A stretch of 64,000 nucleotides of DNA from Trichopria drosophilae. Taxonomy: Eukaryota; Arthropoda; Insecta; Hymenoptera; Diapriidae. The position numbers were made by a program, and so were the translations under genes. Each line of letters opens with the position of its first letter. Position 1 is the stretch's first letter. This document shows, piece by piece, positions 47,371-60,696 of this stretch. Below the pieces are notes generated by a model. The model was not told the origin of the DNA, made no database searches, and saw only the letters and a program-made list of their open reading frames with translations. The DNA is taken from positions 81,729,001 through 81,793,000 of the forward strand of contig CM059587.1 in assembly GCA_030407085.1 (NCBI GenBank), written 5' to 3'.

Positions 47371-50300
47371 GGGGTTGTTGAAATGTATGGTTTTTAATGA
47401 AAATTTTTTTCTATGTACACTAAGGGGAATTTCGCATATTTTCTGAGGAATATGACTCCATTCATTTCAAGGATTATCTGATTAAACGCGTGTTTTACAT
47501 TACAAATTAGTTCTTTACTACTTTCACCTGGTAAGGAAATAAACGAATATTCGTCATGAGAATATTTAGAAAAGTAGAACGATTTGTTTTATTTCTTTTT
47601 CATCTAGACGATTCTATATTTTTTGTTTGTTTTTTGCAATGATTTGTTTTTCGTATGAGGAATCCATGCATTTTTAAATTTGATTACTTCTTAGAAATCA
47701 TTTTTAAACAGATTATTAAAGATTGTTGAAAACGAAAAAAAAATCTTTTTATTATATTTGTGACAAGAAATGTATTAAGTAAATATATTTGTCAATATTG
47801 CCATAATTCAGATTTTTGATATGTTATAAAAAAGGTTTCAATTTTAATTTAAAAATGGCAAATCGAATATGTCAAAGGAATTTCTGTAAACCGATTATTT
47901 TAGAAAATCAGTATTTTTTGCAAATAATGTTCATTTTTACAAGAAAGGCAATCTAATAAAAGTATATTTTTCAAATTTTACTTGTATCGACAAGAAAAAA
48001 CAAAATTTACATTTATTTGTCTGAACAGCTGTCCTTCAAAACGTAATGTTCGCAAATATCTTAAAATATTCGTTAGTACGTTTGAAGTGTACTGTTTTAA
48101 AATAAAAAAGTGATTACGTGTTCAGAAATAAATATGTAATTTTTCACGGATTCATATGCGACCATCGGAATTAAAGAAATTAGATTTTCAACATAATTTG
48201 AATAAAACACGCCAAGTTCCGACGAATATTAAATTAAAAACTCTCTAGGGAAATAGAGAACGTAAAATTACATTATTGAATACTTAGAATACCTTGAAGT
48301 TAGAACTGATAAAACAGATAAAGATGTAAATTACCGTATGAAAAAAAAATGTTTTTTTATTGAATGCCCTTTCAAAATTTCCTGAACAGACAGATGTATT
48401 TAATTCGCCAACCAATCGAGGTCTTATTTATTATCGTCTTCTTTTTGTTCATTTTTCGTCAATATGGGTAGCCAGAAAAAAATTTGTTTAAATATGGATT
48501 TTGTAGATTTTCTCAAGGGTTTTCTCGTGGAAATATTCAGTTTTAATTATACGTTGATTATCTTGGTGAAAAATCGATTTAAAATGTTTAATTTTTATTT
48601 TAACACTTTTTGCCCGTCAACTGGAAGTTCAAAAAATCACAGAAAATTATTATAACTTATGAGGAAAGCGATGGTATTGAAAAAAATATGGAATTAAAAG
48701 GTTTAATGTATTAAAAATGTATTTAAAAAGAGATGTCGAAAGAGGAGGCCTCTGAATAGCGCGTGGACACATATACTTTCTAAGTGCAAAGTCTAACTGC
48801 CTACAATTTCATCGATTTTTATAATAGAGGAGCGATTTTTTTTTAATTTTGAACAGAATTCAGTGCTCTTTAACATAAACGTACATACCTCAAGGGCTTT
48901 ATATTATTCAATTAGAAAAAATCCGTCTATAAATAAATTAACAATTTAAAACCGATTTTTCACCGGGACAATTTAACGCGTAATTAAAAATAAACATGAT
49001 CACGAGAAATTCCGTAAAAACCCATTTCTTTTCTGACTACCCGTATATTAACAAAAAATTAACCAAAAAAGGCAATATTGAAAGTACAAAAATAAAAAAT
49101 ACATTTACGTCATAAGATACATTCCGTTTTCCTTGTTTTCGATGAATTCTCTTAGGAAATAATTGTATCAATTCAATTTATTCTTCTAAAAACAGACATT
49201 CCGATGAAATTCTTAATAAATTACTTAAATAATTTACTATTTTGTATAACAATTCTTCGATATAAAATATGCTAGTTTCAGTCTTTTAAATTCAAGTATT
49301 GCTTTTAAGATAAGAAATATCAAAATTTAATTTGATGTAATTTTAAACGATTTTATTGAGGCATTTTGTCTTAATGTCAACATGACGAGATTTTAGAAGT
49401 ATCAGTTGATATCCGATTAAAGATTTGTCTAAAGTTGATATTATTAGAAGATAGTTACATAATTATGAAAATCCCCGAGTGCAAGATAACCGTGTATCAG
49501 AAAGTCATGTCGCTAAAAGTGAATGGCAATGCATGTAACGGTTTAGAAATTGTATAAACTGATTCAGAAAATGGCATCAATGTGCATTTATCCTGTATTT
49601 GAAATAACTAATTCTTAGGTCATTCAAAAGAATTTTGAAAAGTATTTTACTAACTGGTAGTAGCTCTATTTTCACTAAGTTTTCAGGATGAATCAAAAGT
49701 TTTAACGTTGTGAAAGCTAAATACATAAAGATATTTTATTTTTTTGATAGTTATTGTATAAAACTACAAACCCTGTCTTCCCTTTTATGGCTCAGAAGTA
49801 TAATAATCCTGTCTGAATATTATACTTAACAGAATCGAATTCTAAATTTATATTTATATAAAACCCTAGGAACGTTATTACTATCCTTGCAAGGAACAAA
49901 TTTCCTAATAAATATCAATGCAGTTTGATACAGTCAAAAATATAAAAATAAAATATTGCCAGTGTTTTTACAGAACTACTATAAACCAACAATTTGTTTT
50001 GACAAAAATAGACAAGAGATTATGGATTGAATATTTTAGAAGAGATTATAGAAAGAGTAGTAGAAAATATAATAAATATTATTCAAGATTATTTTACGGT
50101 AAACTGGCTAACAATAGTAGTAAGTAGATACAATTAGATGTTACTAAATATGTTGAAGTTTTAACTATTTGTTAACATTTAAATGAATATTTATTTAAGG
50201 AACTGTTTCATTGTTATTGAAATAATTATTTTCTAGAATTTATAAAACTTTTTTAGTCTATTTATACATCATAATTGGAACAGCCTACATTTCCAAGTAA

Positions 50301-51039
50301 ACTTTTTAAGAAGTACATTCTAAAATGATATGAAGAAACTGAGAAAATTGCATGTAATGAAACTAGTAACTATAAAAAACGTCATTATCAGTAAGAATCG
50401 ACAGTAACATCGATCGATGTATGTAAATATTTAAATCAGAACGGCATTTCATTGAACACCACGTGTATCGCACTATTTTATTTTAAATATTGGATACAAA
50501 CACTAACAAAAATTGTATTTCTAAAAAAAGTGAAAAAAGAATTTATTTACTGTAAAGGCTTCGTTAAATATGGCGAACTGAAATTTCATTACTCTAAACA
50601 TTTATTAATAGTTAAAATATATTTGTTATCAAATAAAATGGTTTACTTGCTCTTAAGAAATGCATTTTAATTATTGACAAAAAAAATAATCCTAAATGGG
50701 TTGAAAGCTATAATAAAATAAAAAAAAAATTGTTAGCAAATGTTTAAAGTTAAGAAGTGGTTTAGTTCACCATATCTAAAGAAGCCTTCTACCAGTAAAT
50801 TTGTTATCAGTGTAGGAAACGAGACCGTGAAATTAATTAAAATATTACAAAGTTAAAAGAGAATCTATTTATAGCCGAAAATCGTAGTAAGTAAAAATAA
50901 AAATGAAAGTTCTGTCAATAGAACAAGTCAATATTACTACTGCCCGATAACATTCGTGCACGATACCTATACATGTACGCAAAATTAGATAACACTCACA
51001 TTGACGGTACGTGTAGGTACACGTGTACTGAAAGTCCAT

Positions 51040-52980
51040 TAAATGCCTTTAAATAACTTTAAAAAGCCATCAAGTAAGTCGATAATCTTCGGGTATAATT
51101 TTCTAAATCGAAAACTAAACAAAATAACGACAAAAAATAGCAACAAATATAAAAAAAGTAATGGTAACCATCAGAATAAAACGACAGCAGTCGAAAATAA
51201 CGACAACAAAACTAACAAAAAAATAAGGATAACAAAATAAGGACAAATAACAAAAATATTAACAAAAAAAAGTAACTACGACACAGGTCGATATCATTTT
51301 GTTGGGTAGCTATAGGTCATTTTCGACTTAATTGTGCGTATAGAACCCGAATCCGAAGTCAGATGTGGCTCATCACATAAGAATTTTGAGATATTTGAGG
51401 TTATGTACTCGAATAAAGCGGTTTTTGACATTTTTGAGACTATGTACAGGCTGCAACAATGTTTTTTGGCCTTCCGTACTATTTGTATCTTTAATACTAT
51501 CCTTACCCTTCAAAATGAGCTTTTTTTCAAATAACCTACGATTTTTTCTAACAAAAGTATGGCCATTTTAAATGATGACGTTGTCGTCAACCGAATGACT
51601 GTAATGCATAATATTTGTATAGTAAAACAAACGTTCCTATTTCCTTTATTATCGTTATTTTGAATCGTGGAAGTTTATGATTTCTGACAAAAATAGACAA
51701 AGGTAACAAAATTTAATATAAGGGAAATCACCGACTAATGTTGGAACAAAGAAACAAAAATATTCTGTTACGGCCATGTTGAATAATTAACGTATCTGAT
51801 TAAATATTTTCATTTAAAATTATCATCAGAACACAACGACAGCAAATGAAAATAACAATAGCAAACAAAAAATAATGACTAAAAAATTGACATGAAAATT
51901 CAATGACGAATTGGCAAACTCGTTAAATCATTGACAACATAAATAACGACACCGATCTTTCAACAATTCAGAGTTAAAATACCATTTAAATTCTCAATGG
52001 CGCAAAGAAATTAAAACAATGTTTACCTATAGTAAAAATAGCAACCACAACAATAACGACAGGGACAATATAATAATAATGGCACCGTATATATGCACAG
52101 TAAAAATAACAATGGGAACAAGTACCATACAAACAACAAGTAACCTAATGTTATTACTCGGATAATGAAAATAACAACAAAGTAACACAATCACGACATA
52201 AATAACACATGAAATGTTAATACAGTTCTCCCTCCGTAATTGCTGTCGGATCGGTGCCGAAATTTCCCGCATGTTCCCATAATTGATTGTCCGTTGTTCC
52301 CGAAACATGAGTGAAACCGTTTAGAACATACGTGCGTATGCGCGAGTGTGCATTTAACGATACACCTGGAAGGGGGAAACTGAAAAACACTTACGGAATA
52401 TTTTGGGACTACAAATACGGATGGATAAGGACGACAATAATTATGGAGGGAAACAATTGTGGAGGGGGAGGGTATTGAAAATAATAACATGTAAATAGTA
52501 AAGATATTACCAGCATTTTCAAAATACCGATAACATCTTTAACCCGAAATCAATAAAATTACAACCAAAATAACGACACAAGAAATCTAATCGGTATATC
52601 TATAAAATGTTCTTCCTAAATATTCAATCGTTTTAATGAAATGCTTACAGTGAGTAGATTTGGTAATTACAAATAAATGTCATCACATTATGATATAATG
52701 TATTTATTCGCCGTAATTATTGTACTTTAAATGTCATAATACTGATATTTAAAATAACGATATTTAATTACCGGTATTATCATTATACTAATCATCTAAA
52801 TGACATTCAAAATAATTACATAACGATAATAGTTCGGAAATTGTTCTAATATTGGTTTTGAAAATATCAATGCTTTATTTTAAGTCTATGATAATGTTAC
52901 GTTACAAATTAAAATAACGAAAACGTATGTCGGAAAACCAACAATTACCCTGATGATGTTCAAAATATCAACTGAAAAGT
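51040..52980 (+). repeat. Cryptic AATAACGACAAA-rich DNA
   Basis: Short phrases such as AAAATAACGACAAAA, AATAACGACA, AAACTAACAAAAAAATAAGG and AAAATAACAAC recur dozens of times without a fixed period. Any open frame here (for example 51043-51240, Asn/Lys-rich) is a product of the repeat. Confidence 0.6.
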
Positions 52981-53900
52981 GTTTGCAGTTTGTTAAATAT
53001 ATTGCGATTGTAATTGTTAATACGAAATGACGGTCTGTGGTTATTCCAGTAGGAAATTTCTAAATGATTCAGCTGAATAAAGGCACATTCGTTTTATTAT
53101 ATTTTCTTTATTCTATTATATTATAAATTTTGTTATTAATTTTGTTATTTCATTGTCGCTATTTTGATTTATGACGTTGTTATTTTATTGACGTCGTAGT
53201 GGTTATGTTAATACTATGTCAATATGTTCTTCATTGTTTCGCAATTATTAGAGTTTCAGTTATTTGCATAATATATTTCGATTGTTAGGTCGCAATGACG
53301 TACTGTCGTTACTTCAATAACCTTTATCGACGTAACAAAAATTCGTAACAATTTAAACGAATACATGCACATTCTTATTTTATATTACTTATTCCATTAT
53401 ATTATATCTATTGGCATTGCTCAAACCTCTGATATCTTGGACGTTTCTATTTTAAATGTCGGCTATTTGTTAATAATTTAGTTAGTAATTTAATAAATAA
53501 TTTAGTAATTTCATTGTCGCTATTCGTTCTTTATAGTTATTTTATCGTGGTCTTTTACGTTGCGTTAATACTAGTTAATCTGCTCTTCAATGTTTAGAAG
53601 TTGTTAGAATTTCAGTAATTTGCCAAATAACGGACTGTCGTTAATTCAGTCTTTGTTGTTATTTTGATTTCTTTCTTTGTCGTTACGTTAATATTACAGC
53701 TATTTATCTCTCATTTGTAGAAACTGTTATAATTTCAGTAATTTGCTAAATATATTTCTTTTGTTTTGTCGGAATGACGGACTCCAAACATTCCTTTCAT
53801 TATGTCTGCCTTCTACCAACTTTTGGGGAGTCCGCCATTTCGACTTAACAATCGAAATATATCTGGCAAATTACTGAAATTATGATAATTTCTAAAAAAC
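52965..53900. repeat. Diverged tandem/inverted repeat of about 300 bp with an AATATATTTCGATTGTT core
   Basis: The core (AATTTCAGTAATTTGCCAAA, then TATATTTCGATTGTTAAGTC, then GGAATGACGGACTGTCGTTA) recurs at about 53000, 53270, 53620 and 53740, and inverted at about 53830-53885. Preceding phrases (TTACGTTAATACTA, CTCTTCAATGTTTAGAAGTT) recur with it. Here the strand carrying CGTTATTTTGAT is the reverse of the AATAACGA strand to the left, so the domain is foldback-like. Confidence 0.6.
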
Positions 53901-54285
53901 AAGGAAATAAATAACCGTAATGTTATCATAATGACAAAGAAAACAATCAAAATAACTACAATCCTGGCTTTATGTCTGCTTTGTGGCGACTTTTGTTACT
54001 ACGGCTGTCGTTATTTCGATACGCGTCTGCAAAATAACGTCGCACACAGGGTCCAAAAATGCTGGAACGACAAATCCAAACTCGCTCATACAAATGGCTC
54101 AGACAACCACGTATTAATCTACATCAGTTAATATTATGCACTGTAAAATTTACACAACGAAATTAAAAATCAACTAGATTTTATTTGTGACGAAAATTGT
54201 TCGTTTACTTTTCAATGACAAGGACAAGAGAAACACAACAACATGTACCTTCTTGAAAAGACAATCCTACATATTTCAGAGTGTA

Positions 54286-54803
54286 CACTGAGAGAAATTA
54301 TTTTACTAATAGTTAGTGTAAGCTAATTTCAAGGGTCTTACATTACTGTAAAGTTATAACAGTAACTGTAACGTCATAAACGACAGGTAACTTTGAGATG
54401 AAAATACCAGCACTTTCCTGAATGTCAGCAATATTATTGTATATTAACTGGTATATTTTAACATTCAATGAGAGTTCGTTAGCTGTTAATACATCTTACA
54501 TTAAATTCTGTCGTTTGACTGCGCATGTCAACAATGCATCGAAAAATTCGCGGAAAATCGAATGACTACGCGTGTGTGCATGTTTGTTTATCTGTGGTTC
54601 GGTGAAACTGTAAATATGTCACGTAATGATTCCAACATTAATATTTAAAATTCTTATATTAACTATTAACATTACAAATTTAACCGAATCTCAGATAACG
54701 GTAACTTCAGGATAAAGTTCCTTGCCTTAAAATCAAAATCTAAATTCTGTTAGCTTTACTACGAAACTATTGCATTAACTGTAAACAAACTTTTTCCGCT
54801 GTG
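54286..54803 (+). mobile_element. CACTGAGAG MITE, copy 3 (518 bp)
   Basis: Left end CACTGAGAGAAATTATTTTA; right end as reverse complement CACAGCGGAAAAAGTTTGTT, then TACAGTTAATGCAAT. The body aligns closely with copy 1 from 13755. TA flanks both ends (54284-54285 and 54804-54805), which could be a target duplication or chance in such A+T-rich DNA. Confidence 0.8.
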
Positions 54804-54831
54804 TAGATATGTAAACAGAAGGGGTGCATAC

Positions 54832-54967
54832 ACTCTTAAAATAGTATTCTTGTCGCAAGCGGAATCCACTTGCAGCAAGTCGAAACCCACTTGTGGAATA
54901 CTCCTCTTGATTCTATATCACTTGTGACAAGAGGATTGCGCTTGCGGCAAGAAGACGTTTTAAGAGT
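54832..54967. mobile_element. 136-bp MITE, ends ACTCTTAAAA
   Basis: Left arm ACTCTTAAAATAGTATTCTT, then GTCGCAAGCGGAATCC; right arm as reverse complement ACTCTTAAAACGTCTTCTTG, then CCGCAAGCGCAATCC. A second pair of phrases inside (CCACTTGCAGCAAG, CACTTGTGACAAG) repeats the CTTGnnGCAAG theme. It lies 28 bp from the end of the preceding MITE. Confidence 0.7.
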
Positions 54968-57837
54968 TTAACAATATACTATAATAAACTCGATTGAAAT
55001 CGTCGCTCTTCTAGCCAAATAAAGAAAAATATATTTTGATTGTTAAGTCGGAATGACTACCTGTCTTTATTTTAGTATACATACGCCAACAGAAGCAAGT
55101 ATATTTAAAATCATCTTCGTTTATCCTAACGTTGGATCTGATTGGGTTAATCCTACAAATGAAATTTATTATCATGTAGTGCTGAAATTTTGTATTTAAT
55201 TCCATAAAATCGTGTGAATCACGATAGATCATGATTTAATGAGTGGATTAATTTATTCAAATTCAACGATCAACAGAAATAATTATTGCGTGCACGAGTT
55301 ATTGATATTTTATGTCAGGTTATATGTCAAGTTCACGATGTGGTGTCTATAACCTGCTATACAATACACGCGGAAGTATGAATGCTCCTCTTTTCTACAA
55401 AATCGATGAATGGAACTTCAAGGGTCGGAAGAGTAGGTATTAAGTGTTACGTTCCTATTTATATCCCATTGTGTCCATAAATGGAATGTTGGCTTCCTTA
55501 TATACTGACCTATAATGATAAACTCCAACAAGTGACTACATATTCAAGTGAGTAATCTTTCAAAAAGTGAAGAAACTTTCATTCTACACATCATGTCCCC
55601 AAATTCGTAATCTTCTGTTGATATTAGTAACATAAAAAAACGAACCATTCTAGTAAAATATCACCGAATGTTACTAAACAAGACTAAATTATTAAATGGT
55701 AACTAAAGAAAATATATAAACAATGTTGAATTGTTTCTAGCAACTTCAAAGAAACATGTTTTTGCTTCATTTTAATCGATGGAAAATATACGTCAGCAGT
55801 TATTAAAGCATTAAAAGATTTCTATGAATATGATTGATTACGAAATCATTCGCAATATTTCTCCAACGATAGTTAGTAGCACCTACCGAGTCTTAACTTC
55901 TACTTTTATCGATTCTGGAAACTTATAAATGTCCATATTTAGAACTGGTATATCTATATGAATTGGCAGAGTTTTGTAATAACATCGTTGCAATTGCACA
56001 AAGAGTAGGAAATTCACTTCGGAACTGAATTAAGAAACGTTGTTTTGAACTTTTTATTTTACGTATTTAATATACGTCTGTTGCAATTTCAGGCACTAAA
56101 ACATATTTTATTCTTTGCAGAGTCGCAAAAATTGCACGCTAATCATTTATTTCTCCATCGTAGAATGGTGAAATAGTTTTTTTATTTGAATTTAAGGGGA
56201 GAAATCACAGGAGAGCCAAAAAATAAGTACTAAGTATTGTAATACTAATATAAAAGTGTAAAATATATTTTTGAATAGCCGAAAACATAATTTTTTTTCA
56301 ATTGGAAGAAAATCATTTTTTTAGTTTTAATATATAATAGGGACTAAAGTAATACATTCTGTTCAATTTGTCTGATTTTCAGCAATTTATTAAATTGCTG
56401 CTATATAGAAAAGTGTTTTTAAATGTCAAACTAAAAATTACTTATTAAAGTTAAACTACGCCTGTTTCCTAAATAGTCTGGTAATTCAGTTTCCACTTGT
56501 TGATTTTCTTCCTACACATTCCAGATTTCCACGGCTTTCTGGTTACATTTTCAGGTTTCCGGGTTATTTCACTGGTTGTGCATTATGTTAGTTATATTGC
56601 GAAATACCGTTGTAATATTAATTAACCTACTTTCCTGCAATTAAGTGTGAATATTCGCGTGCTGAACCATACAAAGAGAAAAACGTCCAACAATAAAAAA
56701 AAATATAGAAAATGTTATACAATATAATTCAAATGCTATTTTGTAGAACTAGTAATGGTCCTAATAGTAATTTAATATTAATGTTAATTAAATCATTTTA
56801 TATATGAAATTCCAGACATTTTTTGTGTGTGATTTTATAATAATATTGTAAAAGTAATTTATAGTGTAGGAAAATAGAGAAATGTTAATAAAAAAGGCAT
56901 TCAATTATAATTAAGCAATAATTACACAAAGACAAGAATTGACCGACAACTGAAAGGTACCGAGTTTCAAAAAACGAAAAATGATAAAAAATGATTTCCG
57001 CTATTAAGCGTTTCAAGAGATTAATCAAATGAGTTACTATAAAAACGATTTTTCTTTTAATTATGAAGTGAATTTGTTAACTGAAATCTAAAGCTTAATA
57101 TTGACAAAGTTTTACTTTTAGATTAGTTATTTGAATAGTCGCAATAAAGCTGTTTACAGTTTCCTTACAACATGTTATTTTCTAATACATTCACGATTCC
57201 TTCAAATTGAATAGCATAATTTAAAGTGTCAATAACTAAAAGATCCAAACAAATTAAAACTCATATTTTAAAACGTTTTAGTAATACATCACCTACGTCA
57301 TGTACTTCTAGCTTAATGTATTTCCTAGTTTCTAGCCAAACAACTTTCAATATCTCTCGAAACAAGCGACCTGAGAGGTCATTTTAGTAACGTGAATTAT
57401 TAGTCAATGTTTTATCCTAAAAACAAGTAATCAGCACATGAAGATTCTATGTCATCAATATTTTTGAATGTTATTCGAAATTGATAAATGCTCAACCGAA
57501 ACTATTTTAGGCATACATATTTTTTTTAACTAATCCCTTGACAAAGCGTGATTTGTGATGCATCGATAAAAAAGTACACGAAAGAATTCTTTCTATCGAT
57601 TTATTAAGATGGATGTAGACCCTTCGGATTCGTGTTCTTTAGCTACTGCAAAAAAAGGATATGTAATCAATTACTAACGTGAATTCCATCCATCTTTCTT
57701 TATAAATAGGGCTTTTTTATTTTAATTTAGTTTTATACAAATAATGTTTGATTAGAAATATTAATTATATGTCCTGTTTGCACGCAGAATGCGGTTGATA
57801 ATAAACAATGTAAAACATATTTATGTAAAATAAAAAT

Positions 57838-57925
57838 GAGTTCAGGATGAGCTCCGAATGTACTCTAAGAAGAATCAGATGCATCACTTTCTGAGCATTT
57901 TCTGAGCTTGAGCTCATAAAGATAT
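57838..57925 (+). repeat. About 100-bp dispersed repeat, copy 3
   Basis: GAGTTCAGGATGAGCTCCGA, then ATGTACTCTAAGAAGAATCA, then CACTTTCTGAGCATTTTCTG match the - strand of 23929-24030; the right end is less clear. Confidence 0.55.
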
Positions 57926-59261
57926 CAAGTTAAGAAAATTCGTTGTTGTCTGCATATTTTGGATGGAAGGAACAATAAAAATCGTTGTATTTTCGATGGA
58001 CAATGTTTACATTTGTATACACAAATAGAAATCTCATTAATTAAAACATGGAGAATTTTAATATAATGTTAAAAACATGTAAATTAACAAAAATAATTTT
58101 ATTTTAATGCTTCTTGTGAAGCATATTGCCAATAGGATTTAAATAAATCAAAGAAGAGTAAAAGTTTTTCTTTGATATTTGTTATTACCTATAATTCCAT
58201 GCCAGCATTCAAAGACTTTCAAACTTGTTTTCTACGTTCAAACAACAATAATGCCCTTGGCAGAAGGACATTCGCTGTTCTCTGAACTTTTATATTAGAG
58301 GACATATTTTATCATCATAATATATTCGAAAATACACGGGTCCCATTTCTCAAAGGAAAATGGGACCGGAACAATATCTTCAAGGATATCGATAATTGCC
58401 GACGGTAAAAAACAGTATATTGCGTTTATGGTCAAAATAATAATGTCCAACGTCTATTTTTATTGATTAAAATTGAAGTTCTGTATATATCTATTGTTAA
58501 CATGTTCTGGTAATAAACAAACTTGTTTTTACAATAAAAATAAGAGAAGTAAACAACCTGTCCAATTTAAAAAATAATGCCAACTTAGACGTTTCAAAAA
58601 TACTTTTCAAAGTAGGTTCAGTATGTGAAAAACTGCACTATACATTTTTCACCCAAAAAAGATGATGAACAGTATCAGTATATAATGCGGAGTGTTTGAA
58701 AACTCGAAAAGTCATCTTCAAAACAACATTTACTCGAAGGACTGAATCTTCTTAATATCTTCCAAATGTTCTTTAAAATGTCTATTATTTTAAAAGCAAA
58801 AGACTTTTCTTACTTTTTTTACGCGAAGTACAAACATTGTGTAGATCAATCTTAAGTAATAAAATTAAAAAACCCATATATCTGATTCTATTGAATCGAA
58901 ATAGGTGTATGACCTCTCAAAATAGACGTGAGAATGTCTATTTTAAACCAAAAAGTTATCGCTTATCGTACACGATGTGAACTATATCCATTCAATGTCA
59001 TTTATTTCATCCAACGACCTTTGAACAAAGACAGCGACTTCTAAATATTAACAAAAAAACCGGGAAAAAATTTAAAGTAATTTTTTTCACATACTGTGTC
59101 TATTTCTGATGTATACTTGTCAAAATTCCGAAATTTTTTTATTTTTGGGTCACCCTAACACTCATTTAATTCATATCTAACTCCTACTCACGGTTACTAT
59201 CAACTAAATAACATAAAAAAAAACATTAGCGGTTTTCTATATTTATCAAGATTATTTAATA

Positions 59262-60240
59262 CCCTCGGTTGGGCGCCAAATAGTAGAATCTTCTACTGGT
59301 AATCTTATGTCAAGTACTCGACATTAATGCGAGTATTTGATTACATTTTATTTGCTGAAGTCCTCAACGTGAAGTATACCCATCTAAACCAGTTTTGATC
59401 TGATGAAATCGTTAAAAAATGAATCCTATATGGTGACCCTGTATGGTCCTCAATTGGGCGCCAAATAGTGCAAACTGTAGTAGTCTTATTACCTAATTCA
59501 TATACTGGATAAATATCACAATAAACATTTCCATAATAAATCATTATTCACTGAACTAAAGATAACAAAGAAATTCTTAATTCTAATCGTATTTTCGAGT
59601 ACTTTCGACTACGGTATTATGTACCGGACCTTCTCTCGTTATATATCGGTGTAACCCGATCACCTCAATCTTGACCTGACCAAACCACTTACAATTACAT
59701 AATACTGTTTCCTTAAATCATTCGGAACTCAGTCCAACTTTATTACCCTCAACTGGGCGCCAAATAATATACATTGCCAATGATTAATATTCTGATTGTA
59801 TATTCTCCAATGAAATCTTAACTTATCAAAAAAGTCCTCATTTTAAAACAGAAAGTTAATTATATTTCTGAATATTTTCGAGTACGGGATTCGATGTATT
59901 ATGTACCAGATCTTCTCACGTTACGTAAAGAAGTAATCCGATCACCTGAATCTTGACCTGACCAAACCATAATTATATAATCCGGTTTCCTCAAATAATC
60001 GAGTTAAGTTCTACTGCATTGCCCTCAATTGGGCGCCAAATAGCAAACTGAACATCACGAGAAGTCCTTAAGCCCTATCCTATTCTAAATCACTTTAGAA
60101 TTCAAGGTCAATCCATGTTGTCATATGATGGGCCATATGACGTACGGAAGTAATTGGATCGTGATCGTCTTGACCTGACCAAAGAGAGATTTATATTGTT
60201 ATATAATCTGCTAAACTGAATCCTGGTACACTAGTGTCAA
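59262..60240. repeat. Tandem array of four units with TTGGGCGCCAAATA
   Basis: The phrase CCCTCAATTGGGCGCCAAAT recurs near 59265, 59451, 59750 and 60023, spacing about 186, 299 and 273. Between copies, ATCCGATCACCTCAATCTTG, then ACCTGACCAAACCA recurs three times, preceded by TATTATGTACCGGACCTTCT in two of them. Read on the - strand the phrase is ATTTGGCGCCCAATTGAGGG, which resembles the TGGCGCCCAA primer-binding site of some LTR retroelements, so the array could derive from repeated leader fragments; no LTR or polymerase frame was seen. Confidence 0.6.
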
Positions 60241-60696
60241 ATATCATCCTAAACCTGTCAAAGGTTAACAACAGATGTAAAAGAATATTCATCCTTCCAT
60301 ACAGCTGTTTCTTAATCTGTCAACACTTTGAACCATGTGCCGTAGAATTAGTAAAAACAATGACCTCAAAAATTGATGCACAAGTAATCACACGCCCGTG
60401 ACCTTTCAGAACGACACAAACGGAATTAAATTTAGTCAAGGTCATGGAATATTATAATATTCAACCAGGAATAATGTCACATGTAAATTATGCACACGGA
60501 ATGTCAGATCACACGTAGCATGCAAATGTCATGCAAAAACGTCCACAGAAATACTGTTTCCTGGTCCACGGTTCTCCACTTCCCGACACTATGGATCGAA
60601 CTACATTCATGACACTGCTAAGATCTGGAGCACAGACTTGGACCGACCCACTGAACCCGACAAAATAAAATTACCAAAAAATGGAATAAAACTTAC

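Larger units (their letters stand above)
42000..51000. other. Very A+T-rich intronic stretch
   Basis: Base composition rises to perhaps 75-80 % A+T with many T and A runs, and open frames here are Lys/Asn/Ile/Phe-rich and clearly accidental. The exceptions are the small pogo-like MITE at 44598-44826, the element at 45953-46172 and the short array at 47290-47370. Confidence 0.6.
37982..60696 (-). other. Ceramide kinase intron 1, 22.7 kb
   Basis: Donor TACA/GTAAGT at 60696, acceptor at 37982. The intron is mostly repeats and very A+T-rich DNA, detailed in separate entries. From 37990 to 41450 I see only A+T-rich unique DNA and a few GAGTGAAA/TTTCACTC phrases. From 54975 to 57835 and 57930 to 59250 I see nothing I can assign. 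No second gene was recognised inside it on either strand. Confidence 0.6.
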
